DNA of 64,000 nucleotides from assembly GCF_028201475.1 (NCBI RefSeq), contig NZ_CP116383.1:186001-250000 (forward strand). Reading direction: 5' to 3'. The notes under the pieces are model-generated. The model did not search any database. It had not been told where the DNA came from and worked only from the letters and a program-made list of their open reading frames with translations. Every line of letters begins with the position of its first letter. Position 1 is the first letter of the stretch. The translations under genes and the position numbers were made by a program. Below are positions 1 through 8,855 of the stretch, in pieces. The stretch comes from Vibrio sp. SCSIO 43137. GTDB taxonomy: Bacteria; Pseudomonadota; Gammaproteobacteria; Enterobacterales; Vibrionaceae.

Positions 1-1
1 T

Positions 2-541
2 TCTCTCAACTATGTTGGCTGCTCCGAAATCGGTGATGGAGAAAAGAGGCTCAATTGGCATATTTTAACTAATGAGCCAGTTAATAGTGCAGAAGATGCA
101 TTAAAAATTATTGGTTACTACGAAAAACGCTGGTTGATTGAGGAGTATCACAAGGTCTGGAAAACTGAAGGGACAGGAGTTGAAGAGCTTCGGTTACAAA
201 GTAAAGATAACTTAGATAGGTTAGCAACAATTTATGCGTTTTTAGCAGTAAGAATTTTCCAATTGAAATTTGCCAATGAGCAAATCGAAGACGTTAGTTG
301 TGAGAAAATCTTGTCCTCAAGAGCATGGAAGTTGCTTTGGCTGAAAAGAGTAAAGACACCACTTCCAAAGGAGGTTCCAACAGCAAAATGGGCTTATGAA
401 CACCTCGCAAGACTTGGCGGTTGGAAAGACAGCAAAAGAAATGGAAGAGCGTCAGTTAAGACGCTCTGGGAAGGATGGCTCAAACTACAAGCCATCCTTG
501 AAGGCTACGAACTCGCTCTGTCTCTTGAGCAGGACTTGTGA
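2..541 (+). CDS. IS4-family (IS50/Tn5-like) transposase, 3' part
   Basis: C-terminal part of a cut-and-paste DDE transposase; the reading frame is already open at base 2, so the gene begins before the window. The Y-(2)-R-(3)-E-(6)-K signature of the IS4 family is intact (YEKRWLIEEYHKVWK, codons near 119-163) and supplies the third catalytic acidic residue. The rest follows the Tn5 transposase C-terminus closely (DNL-R start of helix, WAY..LARLGG..DSKR.G.AS...LWEGW..LQ). The TGA stop lies inside the terminal inverted repeat at 534-552, as is usual for compact IS elements. This half looks intact; activity depends on the unseen 5' part. Confidence 0.93.
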   Translation, partial: SLNYVGCSEIGDGEKRLNWHILTNEPVNSAEDALKIIGYYEKRWLIEEYHKVWKTEGTGVEELRLQSKDNLDRLATIYAFLAVRIFQLKFANEQIEDVSCEKILSSRAWKLLWLKRVKTPLPKEVPTAKWAYEHLARLGGWKDSKRNGRASVKTLWEGWLKLQAILEGYELALSLEQDL

Positions 542-552
542 TCAAGAGACAG
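534..552 (-). repeat. Right terminal inverted repeat of the IS50-like element
   Basis: Read inward from base 552 the end is CTGTCTCTTGATCACAAGT, 19 bp. The first 14 bases equal the Tn5/IS50 inside end and the last 6 equal the Tn5 outside end, so it is a natural hybrid of the two. It contains one GATC (540-543), the site type through which Dam methylation controls the Tn5 inside end. The transposase stop codon is at 539-541. The left end and target duplication are outside the window. Confidence 0.85.
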
Positions 553-565
553 CCGCCTATGGCGG
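553..565. other. Short hairpin abutting the IS end
   Basis: CCGCC-TAT-GGCGG is a perfect 5-bp inverted repeat starting at the first base after the IS end. It sits 23 bp past the mrcA stop in the mrcA direction. It may be the stem of the mrcA terminator whose T-tract was separated by the IS insertion. That reading is inference. Confidence 0.4.
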
Positions 566-588
566 TGGTGATAGTAGATGTCAGCTTA

Positions 589-3207
589 TCAGAATAGTGA
601 CTCTTCACTGCCTTCCTCACCATCAGATGAGAACAGGTCAAGTTCGCCTTTAGTCACCTCTTCACTAAACTCTGTCGGCTGAGTTCCCTGAACAAAGTAT
701 TCGAACATCGAGGTTGCATCTGATTTACGGGTCAGCAAACCGGATTCCCGATCGATACGCACCCTGACAATTTCCGGTGGCAGTGCTTTACTCTGTTGCG
801 GCACACCTTCCATTGCTACTTTCATAAAGTCTACCCATGCCGGCTGAGCGGTTTTGGCGCCTGCTTCTCCGCCTACAGATTGCTCGTCATTGCTCAGGTT
901 GCTGTTTTTGCTGGTTCTGCCCAGTTTACGGTCATGGCTGTCAAACCCGACCCATGCGGTGGCAACAATACCCGGCCCATAGCCGTTATACCACGCATCT
1001 TTAGAGTCATTGGTGGTACCTGTTTTACCGCCGATATCGCGGCGTTTTAGTTTCTGCGCTCTCCAGCCGGTACCGTTCCAGCCTGTTCCGGCACGCCAGT
1101 TTCCGCCCCCCCATACGTTGCTGTACAGCATTTCACGGACTAAAAAGGCATTCTGCTCAGATATAACCTGAGGGGCATACTGGCTCTCTTCTTCAACATC
1201 CACTTCAGTCAAAGCCGCCACTTCGCTCTGGAAGCTGACCTCTTCCGGTTGTTCGTCTGTTGCTTGTTCTTCTGCTGGTGTTGCCTGTGAAATCAGTGCC
1301 GGTAGTTTCTCTCCGCAATCTGAATTACAGACAACTTTTGGCTCTGCCTGATATTCAAGATCACCGTATGGGCCTTCTACCCGCTCAATATAGAAAGGTT
1401 CTACGTAGTAACCACCGTTGGCAAACACCGAGTAGCCTTGCGCCATTTTCACTGGTGTCAGGCTTCCCGCGCCAAGGGCAATGGTTTCAGAGCGCGGCAG
1501 TTTATCTTTTTCAAAACCAAATCGGGTCAGATAATCGCGGGTGTCATCAAGGCCGACTTCACGAAGCACCCGAACTGCCATTACGTTTTTAGACTGAGCC
1601 AATCCAAGACGTAGTCTGGCAGGGCCGACATAAGTTGGTGGCGAGTTTTTCGGTCTCCATGCAGTGCCGCCGGCTTCATCCCACTGGTTGATAGGAGCAT
1701 CGTTCACTAAACTGGCGAGCGTCATTCCTTTATCGATTGCTGCAGAGTAGATAAAGGGCTTAATGCCTGAGCCTACTTGTCTCAGGGACTGAGTCGCGCG
1801 GTTAAACTTATTGTGGACAAAGTTAAAGCCGCCCACCAAGGACAACACGGCCCCATTTTCCGGATTCAGGGCGACAAAAGCGGTATTCGCATTCGGTACC
1901 TGACTCAGCTTCCAGCTGTATTCAAACTGTGGCTCACCTTCGGCATTGTCTTCTAGTTGTGTGATAGTCAGGGGACGAACCCAGATCTGCTCTCCCGGAG
2001 TTAAGATATCACTTGCTGCTTGTGGTGCCGGGCCCTGTTTATCGTCAGTAATAAACTTTCTTGCCCATTTCATTCCGTCCCATGTCAGTTCAGCATAACC
2101 ACGGCCTTTAATATAGACCTGTGCTGCCTTCTCTTTGATTCTGGTCACAATGGCCGGACGCAGCTTTCCATATGTTGGTTGCTGACGAAGATGTTTTTTC
2201 AGTCCTGCTTCAGCCAGAACAGGCTCTCCCTCTTTCCATACTTCGGCTTCTGCTCCGCGGTAGCCGTGTCTTTCATCGTAGGCCAGCAGGTTGTTAATAG
2301 CCGCTTCATTAGCTGCTTTCTGTAGCTTAGAATCCAGCGTAGTTACAATACGCATACCGGAGGTATAAGCTTCTTCGCCATAGCGCTCTAACATCCATGC
2401 CCGCGCGATTTCAGCAACATAAGGGGCATTCAGTTCAATTTCTGCACCATAGTAGTTGCCGGTCAGTTGTTCACTTTTTGCCAGCTCATACTCTTCCTGA
2501 GTGATGTACTCTTCCGCCAGCATCCTGCCAAGAACAACATTACGGCGGTTAGTTGCACGCTCAATAGAGTAGATAGGGTTCATTGTTGACGGCGCTTTCG
2601 GCATGCCTGCCAGTGTTGCCAGTTCACTAAGGGAAAGTTCATTCAGCTCTTTACCAAAATAGACCTGAGCCGCTGCACCAAAGCCATATGAGCGGTAGCC
2701 AAGGAAGATCTTGTTGACGTACAGTTCCATGATCTCTTGTTTTGTCAGCAACTGCTCGATATGAATGGCGATAAACATCTCTTTGATCTTTCGCATAATC
2801 TTCTTTTCATTAGATAAAAAGAAGTTTCTCGCCAACTGCTGAGTAATGGTACTGGCACCTTGCTTAGCTGAACCGGACATAGCGACTACCGCCACAGCAC
2901 GAGCGATACCGATAGGGTCGATTCCGTAGTGGTCGTAGTAACGGCTGTCTTCTGTAGCAATTAGTGCATCAATCAGATCCTGAGGGATTTCGTCAAAGGT
3001 GACCGGTACCCGGCGCTTTTCACCAAACTGAGAAATTAACTTGCCATCACGGCTATACACCTGCATTGGTGTTTGGAGTTGTACATCTTTTAATGTTGCA
3101 ACATCTGGAAGCTGAGGCTTTAGGTAGTAATAAAAGCCAATAATTGTGCCCACTCCAAGAATGATGCAAATCAATGATAGTAATGCCAAATGCTTTATGA
3201 ACTTCAC
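589..3207 (-). CDS. mrcA: Penicillin-binding protein 1A (bifunctional transglycosylase/transpeptidase)
   Basis: Class A PBP that polymerises and cross-links peptidoglycan at the periplasmic face of the inner membrane. 872 aa, near the family norm of about 850. One N-terminal membrane anchor (about residues 5-29); glycosyltransferase domain with ATEDSRYYDHYGID (catalytic Glu near 86); then an OB-like insert; transpeptidase with SxxK in GSGIKPF (about 482), SKN (about 538) and KTGTT (about 728). A long acidic C-terminal tail ends in EEGSEESLF. Divergent from pilM, as in many gammaproteobacteria. The IS50-like element ends 36 bp past its stop, so its original downstream context has been displaced. 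Confidence 0.97.
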   Translation of the reverse strand: MKFIKHLALLSLICIILGVGTIIGFYYYLKPQLPDVATLKDVQLQTPMQVYSRDGKLISQFGEKRRVPVTFDEIPQDLIDALIATEDSRYYDHYGIDPIGIARAVAVVAMSGSAKQGASTITQQLARNFFLSNEKKIMRKIKEMFIAIHIEQLLTKQEIMELYVNKIFLGYRSYGFGAAAQVYFGKELNELSLSELATLAGMPKAPSTMNPIYSIERATNRRNVVLGRMLAEEYITQEEYELAKSEQLTGNYYGAEIELNAPYVAEIARAWMLERYGEEAYTSGMRIVTTLDSKLQKAANEAAINNLLAYDERHGYRGAEAEVWKEGEPVLAEAGLKKHLRQQPTYGKLRPAIVTRIKEKAAQVYIKGRGYAELTWDGMKWARKFITDDKQGPAPQAASDILTPGEQIWVRPLTITQLEDNAEGEPQFEYSWKLSQVPNANTAFVALNPENGAVLSLVGGFNFVHNKFNRATQSLRQVGSGIKPFIYSAAIDKGMTLASLVNDAPINQWDEAGGTAWRPKNSPPTYVGPARLRLGLAQSKNVMAVRVLREVGLDDTRDYLTRFGFEKDKLPRSETIALGAGSLTPVKMAQGYSVFANGGYYVEPFYIERVEGPYGDLEYQAEPKVVCNSDCGEKLPALISQATPAEEQATDEQPEEVSFQSEVAALTEVDVEEESQYAPQVISEQNAFLVREMLYSNVWGGGNWRAGTGWNGTGWRAQKLKRRDIGGKTGTTNDSKDAWYNGYGPGIVATAWVGFDSHDRKLGRTSKNSNLSNDEQSVGGEAGAKTAQPAWVDFMKVAMEGVPQQSKALPPEIVRVRIDRESGLLTRKSDATSMFEYFVQGTQPTEFSEEVTKGELDLFSSDGEEGSEESLF

Positions 3208-3262
3208 CGGATAATCCCTGATTGCCTGAGGTCGTCTGACTGCGAACTCTATACATTAACGT

Positions 3263-3280
3263 GCAATATTAACATATTGC
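3263..3280. promoter_or_regulatory. Perfect dyad in the mrcA-pilM divergent promoter region
   Basis: GCAATAT-taac-ATATTGC, 7-bp arms with a 4-bp spacer. It sits 56 bp upstream of mrcA and 65 bp upstream of pilM, so it could serve as an operator for either. No known regulator consensus was recognised. Confidence 0.4.
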
Positions 3281-3344
3281 GTCATTTTTCGTCTGTATAA
3301 CTTTTACTCTGAATATCATCTTAATTAACGACAGGAGCCCGCAG

Positions 3345-3962
3345 ATGTTTAGATCCCTGATGACAGGAATTGATATCGGACGCGATTCCATTCGTGCAGC
3401 AGTGATTTATTACCGTAAAAGAGAAACTGTTTTGCTGCACTGTTACCAGGTGAATAGCTCCCTGCCTCTGATATCCTGCGATAACAGAGTCAATCTGCCG
3501 GAAATTTCATCCGCTCTTCAGTCATTGAAAAAGCAGTTACCTGTTATGGCAAGGCAAGTAGCAATGAGTATTGCTGATAACTTGGTTATTCGACAGCTGA
3601 TAGAGGTTGACTCTGGTCTCACTCGGCTGGAAGAGGAGCCAGTAATTATGTATCAGTTTTCCCTGAACTCACCACTTCCTATAGATGAGCTTAGCATCGA
3701 TTATGTAAAAATTGAGCCAGAAGAGGGAATAAAGGCCTTATCCGGCAAAGTGTTAGTTTTTGCCGTGCGCAAAAATGAACTAGAAGTACGCCGCCAGTTA
3801 ATGAAATCAGCAGGGTTAAAACTGGTTTATCTGAACCGCTGCGAGATATCAGAAGTTACCGGAGAATCTGATAGCGGGATAAATACGGACAAGGCATTTG
3901 AGCCGGCCATCAGTCTTGCTTGTCAGGCTGCCAGATGGAGGCAGGAAAAGTATGTTATCTAG
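3345..3962 (+). CDS. pilM: Type IV pilus assembly protein PilM, short form
   Basis: Cytoplasmic actin-like protein that binds the N-terminal peptide of PilN in the inner-membrane alignment complex of type IV pili. The N-terminus has the expected GIDIGRDSIRAAVI phosphate-binding strand-turn, and the C-terminus (FEPAISLACQAARW) matches the usual end of PilM. At 205 aa it is far below the usual 330-350 aa, and shorter than the HofM/ComA forms of about 260 aa. The region after SAGLKLVYLNRCEIS that normally forms the second actin-like half is nearly absent. No frameshift is visible and the stop overlaps the pilN start by 11 bp, so this looks like reduction, not decay. Confidence 0.85.
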   Translation: MFRSLMTGIDIGRDSIRAAVIYYRKRETVLLHCYQVNSSLPLISCDNRVNLPEISSALQSLKKQLPVMARQVAMSIADNLVIRQLIEVDSGLTRLEEEPVIMYQFSLNSPLPIDELSIDYVKIEPEEGIKALSGKVLVFAVRKNELEVRRQLMKSAGLKLVYLNRCEISEVTGESDSGINTDKAFEPAISLACQAARWRQEKYVI

Positions 3963-4527
3963 TATTAACCTGATGTCTTGGAGAGCTAACTTGCTACTTG
4001 AGAGAAGGAAGCGCTTACTTACCTTGGTGGTTTTGTCTCTTTTACTCTCTCTTCTGATATTACTTGTTATCGGGCGTTACCTATCCGGCCAGATTGAGAT
4101 ACAGCTATCCAGGTTAACTCAGTTGGACGGTTATATTTCTCTTCAGCAGAACAAGATGGAGTTAGCAGAGCAAGCAAACAACCGGTTTCAGGAGGGTAGA
4201 AAACAGCAGTTATTTCTGCAAGCTAAGCTGGCGGAACGAAACGCCACCACTTTTCTTATGAATTTATTAACTGAATGGCTACCTCAAGGTGTCCGCCTGA
4301 CAAAAGTGTCGAGAAATATGAACAGGGTTGAGATAACCGGCCTAGCCGCCAATAGCTTGCAGATAGAGCATATGGTGAATCAGCTCCGCTTATCTGAGCA
4401 TGCTGAAGGTATCTCAGTTCACTCCATAGAGTCTGCTTCAGAAACGTCTCAACAGTTTGTTATTTCCTTGTCTCTGCAGTTTCCTGCTTTGAATGGAGGG
4501 AGTTATGTGGCAAAGCCAACAGATTGA
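3952..4527 (+). CDS. pilN: Type IV pilus assembly protein PilN
   Basis: Bitopic inner-membrane protein that pairs with PilO and docks PilM through its N-terminal INLxxWR peptide, present here as INLMSWR at residues 5-11. One transmembrane helix (about residues 23-43, TLVVLSLLLSLLILLVIGR) is followed by a periplasmic coiled coil and a ferredoxin-like domain. I start at ATG 3952, not the upstream in-frame ATG 3898, because it puts the INL motif at the very N-terminus and has GGCAGGAAAAG just upstream. 191 aa, normal for the family. Overlaps pilM by 11 bp and pilO by 23 bp, suggesting translational coupling. Confidence 0.9.
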   Translation: MLSSINLMSWRANLLLERRKRLLTLVVLSLLLSLLILLVIGRYLSGQIEIQLSRLTQLDGYISLQQNKMELAEQANNRFQEGRKQQLFLQAKLAERNATTFLMNLLTEWLPQGVRLTKVSRNMNRVEITGLAANSLQIEHMVNQLRLSEHAEGISVHSIESASETSQQFVISLSLQFPALNGGSYVAKPTD

Positions 4528-5089
4528 TTTTCTCGATAACAAGCTTGCCTGCTCAGCTAGCAACCGATGTATCAGTGCATTGATTGCCGGAGTGTTAGGT
4601 TTGCTTGTTGGTGGTTATTTATTGCTTTTACCTAAATACGCAGAGCTGGGAAAGCTGAAAGCTCAGGAAAAAAAGAGTAAAGAGCGCATTCTTTATCAGG
4701 CTGCCACTGTACTCAGCCAAAAAAATTCCGTTGAGCAAGAAAAGGTAAACCAGTGGCTGGTCAATCACAGGGATTTATTACTAGCTGATACAGAGCTTGC
4801 CACTGTTCTTACCTCAGTCAATCAGCTAGCGACGCAAAATCGCCTTAAGGTGAATAAACTCTACTGGCAAGAGAAACAAGCCGGTCAGCCTTTCGTTTTT
4901 ATACCGTTAAAACTTAAGTTAACCGGCAGCTATCAGAGTATCGGCTACTTCTCTGAACAACTTAGCCGTAATTCTCCGTTAGTTAATCTCTATAAAACAG
5001 AGTGGACGATAAGTGGTGAAACCGAAGGTTTACTGAGTTTTCATGCCGAAGGTTATGGCTATTTTAGCCAGATGCAGGATTCACCATGA
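4505..5089 (+). CDS. pilO: Type IV pilus assembly protein PilO
   Basis: Inner-membrane partner of PilN; the heterodimer links the cytoplasmic PilM ring to the secretin through PilP. 194 aa with one TM helix (about residues 22-44, ALIAGVLGLLVGGYLLLLP), a coiled coil and a C-terminal ferredoxin-like domain. Start chosen at ATG 4505 because GGAGGG sits 5-10 bp upstream; the in-frame ATG at 4493 would lie on that ribosome site. The stop shares ATGA with pilP. Confidence 0.87.
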   Translation: MWQSQQIDFLDNKLACSASNRCISALIAGVLGLLVGGYLLLLPKYAELGKLKAQEKKSKERILYQAATVLSQKNSVEQEKVNQWLVNHRDLLLADTELATVLTSVNQLATQNRLKVNKLYWQEKQAGQPFVFIPLKLKLTGSYQSIGYFSEQLSRNSPLVNLYKTEWTISGETEGLLSFHAEGYGYFSQMQDSP

Positions 5090-5619
5090 AAATCGCCAGC
5101 AATATATTCACTGCTGCTTTGCTCGCCGGTTGTCAGGCAAATCAGGGGTCTCTTGAGCAGTGGTATCAGGATAACGTGCTTATAAAAAGTACGAATCCTG
5201 AAACTGAACTTGCTGCCGAGAACAGAACGGCCACTCCTCCTGTTATTCCCTTTAATAGCTCTGAATCCGTCCGGCTGTTCTTTTCTTCTCCAAAACCACA
5301 AAAGGCTTCGGATAATAACGACCGGACATGTAAAACCAATAACAATCCAAACTTTGTACAGCTGGAGTCTGAGAGACTTACTGCCTCACTTCACTACCGT
5401 GGTTACTTATCGGGGGAACAAGGCCTCTGGGCATTAATTGAGCCGCAACATGGAAACTATTATCGGATAAAACAAGGGGCTCAGCTTGAGGGAGAAAAGT
5501 ATCTTCTGAAGGAAATAAAAGGACAGAGCCTGCTATTGCAAGGTGAGGTGTCTGATAATTTTAATTGTGTTCATTCTGTGGTGGTAACACTGGATTTGAA
5601 ACCGGGGAGAAGCCAATGA
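5086..5619 (+). CDS. pilP: Type IV pilus lipoprotein PilP
   Basis: Lipoprotein that bridges PilN/PilO to the N-domains of the PilQ secretin. The N-terminus carries a lipobox (LLAG-C, acylated Cys16) after a very short signal. A low-complexity linker follows, then the beta-sandwich with LHYRGYLSGEQGLWALIEPQHG, in which RGYL and the WALIE strand are typical. 177 aa. ATGA overlaps on both sides (pilO stop, pilQ start) fit one translationally coupled operon. Confidence 0.88.
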   Translation: MKIASNIFTAALLAGCQANQGSLEQWYQDNVLIKSTNPETELAAENRTATPPVIPFNSSESVRLFFSSPKPQKASDNNDRTCKTNNNPNFVQLESERLTASLHYRGYLSGEQGLWALIEPQHGNYYRIKQGAQLEGEKYLLKEIKGQSLLLQGEVSDNFNCVHSVVVTLDLKPGRSQ

Positions 5620-6956
5620 GGGCTAATATCTGTCAGCGTTTAGTTTTAATGGTTCTGCTGATTTTGAGCTTTGCTGTTAAAGCAGAGCAAGGTGCACAAC
5701 TTTCAGAGCCTGATAAGCGAATTTCAATGTATTTTCAGGATGTGCCTGTAACAGAAGCCCTGCAACAATTGGCACTGTTGAACAGTACCAATCTGGTTAT
5801 CTCTGATAGTGTCAGTGGGCATGTGTCCGTTAAGCTACAAGACGTTCCCTGGCAACAGGCGTTTGACGCTATCCTCAGCCTGAAAGCTCTGCAGGCTGAA
5901 AAGCAGGGAGATATTTTGCTGGTGGCGCCGGAAAATGAACTACGTGCTCAGGAGAAGCTCAGGCTAGAGTCACTGGAGCAGGCTATCTTGCTGGAACCGC
6001 TGACTATGGACAGTTTTACTATCAAGCATACTAGTGCAGAAAATCTTGCAAGTGTTATTGATGGAGAGAAAGGGGTTTCATTGCTCTCTTCGAGAGGGAG
6101 CGTAACGGTAGACAGCAGAACCAATACTTTGCTGATAAAAGATATTGCTGAAAATATTGCCGCTATCCAAAAAATGATTAAAACCTTAGACAGGCCGGTA
6201 AAGCAGGTGCAGATTGAAGCGCGAATTGTTTCAATGAATGAGGGACAACTTGATGAGTTGGGTGTGCGCTGGGGGGTTAGCTCTGACAGAGGCGATATCA
6301 AAGCTGGCGGAACCATAGAAGGAGTTAGTTTAGAGGATGCTGACTTGTCAGACAGGCTAAATGTCAGCTTTGCGGCAACATCCGTTAAAGCGGCCAGTGC
6401 AGCATTTCAGCTTGCTACTTTAGGGCAGGGTGTTTTGCTGGATCTAGAGTTGTCGGCACTGCAGGCTGAATCCAAAGCCGAGATAATTTCCAGCCCGCGG
6501 CTGATTACCACTAACAAAACACCAGCTTATATAGAACAAGGTACAGAGATCCCTTATCTGGAGCCTGGAGCTAACGATGCAACGTCAATATCCTTCAAAA
6601 AAGCGGTATTGAGTTTGGAAGTCACGCCACAAATTATCGAAAATAATCAGCTAATATTGGATCTTTTAATCTCGCAGGACAGGCCGGGAGAGGTAGTAAA
6701 GAGCGGCACAGGAGAGGCCGTTGCCATTGATACCCAGAGAGTAAAAACACAAGTCAGGTTGAACAATGAACAAACCTTAGTGCTTGGAGGAGTGCTGCAT
6801 TACAGCAATATAAGACAGACAGATAAAGTACCCTTGTTAGGGGATATTCCCGCAATAGGTCATTTATTTAAAACAAAATACGAAAAAATAACAAAGAGAG
6901 AGCTACTGATATTTGTTACGCCAAAGGTGATTATATCTGGTGGCAATGTTGAATAA
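5616..6956 (+). CDS. pilQ: Type IV pilus / competence secretin PilQ
   Basis: Outer-membrane secretin channel for the pilus fibre and, in Vibrio, for DNA uptake. I start at ATG 5616 (overlaps the pilP stop as ATGA, GGGGAG 8 bp upstream); an in-frame ATG 51 bp earlier lacks the signal-peptide layout. Signal peptide ends near VKA-EQ. Then STN/N0 (ISMYFQDVPVTEALQQLA), N1 and the secretin core with the VPLLGDIPAIGHLFK signature and ELLIFVTPKVI. 446 aa, without the N-terminal AMIN repeats of Pseudomonas PilQ; the size matches Haemophilus ComE. Confidence 0.93.
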   Translation: MRANICQRLVLMVLLILSFAVKAEQGAQLSEPDKRISMYFQDVPVTEALQQLALLNSTNLVISDSVSGHVSVKLQDVPWQQAFDAILSLKALQAEKQGDILLVAPENELRAQEKLRLESLEQAILLEPLTMDSFTIKHTSAENLASVIDGEKGVSLLSSRGSVTVDSRTNTLLIKDIAENIAAIQKMIKTLDRPVKQVQIEARIVSMNEGQLDELGVRWGVSSDRGDIKAGGTIEGVSLEDADLSDRLNVSFAATSVKAASAAFQLATLGQGVLLDLELSALQAESKAEIISSPRLITTNKTPAYIEQGTEIPYLEPGANDATSISFKKAVLSLEVTPQIIENNQLILDLLISQDRPGEVVKSGTGEAVAIDTQRVKTQVRLNNEQTLVLGGVLHYSNIRQTDKVPLLGDIPAIGHLFKTKYEKITKRELLIFVTPKVIISGGNVE

Positions 6957-7182
6957 TCTTTTTCTTATCAATCTGTTAGTGGTGGCATCTTCTTTCCTTT
7001 AGTCAGGTTACTGTAATTCAATTCAAAATAAAGTTGCATTAATGGCATCATATCTAGATAATTTCGGGTCTTATCACGACTTAACTGTGAGGAAAAGGCG
7101 TCACTTGAATAGTTCATGCTGTTTGATAGCAACTATCTTTGTGGCGATGTCATTGAATTAACGTTGTAAATTACTGCTTAAC

Positions 7183-7701
7183 ATGGCCGAGAAACGAAAT
7201 ATTTTTCTTGTTGGTCCTATGGGTGCCGGCAAAAGTACAATTGGTAGACATCTGGCGCAGCAACTGCACATGGAGTTCTTAGATTCTGATACTGTAATCG
7301 AAGAGCGTACCGGAGCAGATATTGCGTGGGTATTTGATGTTGAAGGTGAAGACGGTTTCCGCAAACGCGAAGAGACCGTAATTAATGACCTGACAGAACA
7401 ACAAGGTATTGTTCTTGCCACCGGAGGCGGTTCGGTAAAAAGTAAAGATAACCGAAATCGTCTGTCTGCTCGTGGCATTGTTGTTTATCTTGAAACAACT
7501 ATTGAAAAACAATTGGCACGTACTAACAGAGATAAAAAACGTCCTCTTCTGCAAACAGATGATCCAAGAGAAGTTCTGGAGTCATTAGCAGGTGAACGTA
7601 ACTCTCTGTATGAAGAAGTTGCTGATTACACCATCCGCACTGATGATCAGAGTGCAAAAGTAGTCGCGAATCAAATCATAAAAATGCTGGAAGAGAGATA
7701 G
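7183..7701 (+). CDS. aroK: Shikimate kinase I
   Basis: Phosphorylates shikimate with ATP, the fifth step of chorismate synthesis. P-loop GPMGAGKST at residues 11-19, shikimate-binding [21 protein letters not shown] with the substrate-binding Arg, and the glycine-rich ATGGGSV loop; lid RDKKRPLL. 172 aa is typical. It starts 226 bp after pilQ, a gap long enough for its own promoter, and is followed 33 bp later by aroB as in enterobacteria and vibrios. Confidence 0.97.
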   Translation: MAEKRNIFLVGPMGAGKSTIGRHLAQQLHMEFLDSDTVIEERTGADIAWVFDVEGEDGFRKREETVINDLTEQQGIVLATGGGSVKSKDNRNRLSARGIVVYLETTIEKQLARTNRDKKRPLLQTDDPREVLESLAGERNSLYEEVADYTIRTDDQSAKVVANQIIKMLEER

Positions 7702-7734
7702 TACACTCTCTTTCATTTATCGGAGAGCAAGACC

Positions 7735-8820
7735 ATGGAACAGATCACTGTCGATCTTGGTGAACGTAGCTACCCTATTTCAATTGGCGCCGGGTTATTT
7801 AATGACTCGGCGTACTTTTCTTTTCTGAACGGAAAAAAGAAAGTCGTCATTATCAGTAATGTGACTGTCGCACCTCTTTATGCAGATAAAATTGTACAGC
7901 GCCTAGAGCAACAAGGTTGTGAAACCTCTGTATTAGAGCTGCCTGATGGCGAGAAATACAAAAGCCTGGAAACATTTGAAACGGTAATGAGTTTCCTTCT
8001 GCAAGGTAACTATGCCCGTGATGTTGTATTGGTTGCTTTAGGCGGAGGAGTGATCGGCGATCTGGTTGGTTTTGCTGCTTCCTGCTATCAGCGAGGTGTG
8101 GAGTTTGTGCAACTGCCTACAACCTTGTTATCACAGGTGGACTCTTCTGTTGGCGGAAAAACAGCGGTTAACCATCCGTTGGGCAAAAATATGATTGGTG
8201 CGTTTTATCAGCCCCAGTCCGTTATTATTGATACCAGTTGCCTAGCTACTCTTCCTGAAAGAGAGTTTGCAGCCGGTATTGCAGAGGTCATTAAGTACGG
8301 CATTATTTATGATGCAGACTTTTTTGACTGGCTTGAAGATAACCTCGATGCTCTTTACCAGCTGGATGAGCAGGCACTTACTTACGCTATAGCGCGTTGC
8401 TGTCAGATCAAAGCTGAAGTGGTTGAACAGGATGAGAAAGAGTCGGGTATTCGTGCCCTGCTTAATCTGGGGCATACATTCGGTCATGCTATCGAGGCAG
8501 AACTGGGTTACGGAAATTGGTTACATGGTGAGGCGGTGTCTGCCGGCACGGTAATGGCGGCAAAAACGGCACAACTTCAGGGATTGCTCACAGAACAACA
8601 ACTTGAACGTATCATCGCTATACTAAAACAGGCTAAGTTACCTGTTCATACTCCCGATTCCATGTCATTTGATGATTTTATGAAACATATGATGCGGGAT
8701 AAAAAAGTGTTGTCAGGACAGCTTCGTCTGGTATTGCCGACCAGTATTGGTAGTGCCAGTGTGGTGGCTGACGTACCACAAGATATTATCAGACAAGCAA
8801 TTGATTGTTACCGAAACTAG
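7735..8820 (+). CDS. aroB: 3-dehydroquinate synthase
   Basis: NAD- and metal-dependent cyclisation of DAHP to 3-dehydroquinate, second step of the shikimate pathway. Contains [12 protein letters not shown], the nucleotide-binding [16 protein letters not shown], the [25 protein letters not shown] core split across the active site, and metal ligands in [17 protein letters not shown] and LHGEAVS. 361 aa, standard length. GGAGAG lies 10 bp before the ATG. Co-oriented with aroK and damX. Confidence 0.97.
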   Translation: MEQITVDLGERSYPISIGAGLFNDSAYFSFLNGKKKVVIISNVTVAPLYADKIVQRLEQQGCETSVLELPDGEKYKSLETFETVMSFLLQGNYARDVVLVALGGGVIGDLVGFAASCYQRGVEFVQLPTTLLSQVDSSVGGKTAVNHPLGKNMIGAFYQPQSVIIDTSCLATLPEREFAAGIAEVIKYGIIYDADFFDWLEDNLDALYQLDEQALTYAIARCCQIKAEVVEQDEKESGIRALLNLGHTFGHAIEAELGYGNWLHGEAVSAGTVMAAKTAQLQGLLTEQQLERIIAILKQAKLPVHTPDSMSFDDFMKHMMRDKKVLSGQLRLVLPTSIGSASVVADVPQDIIRQAIDCYRN

Positions 8821-8855
8821 TCGTTGCTGGTCAAATTAAAGTATAGGATTTTCTG

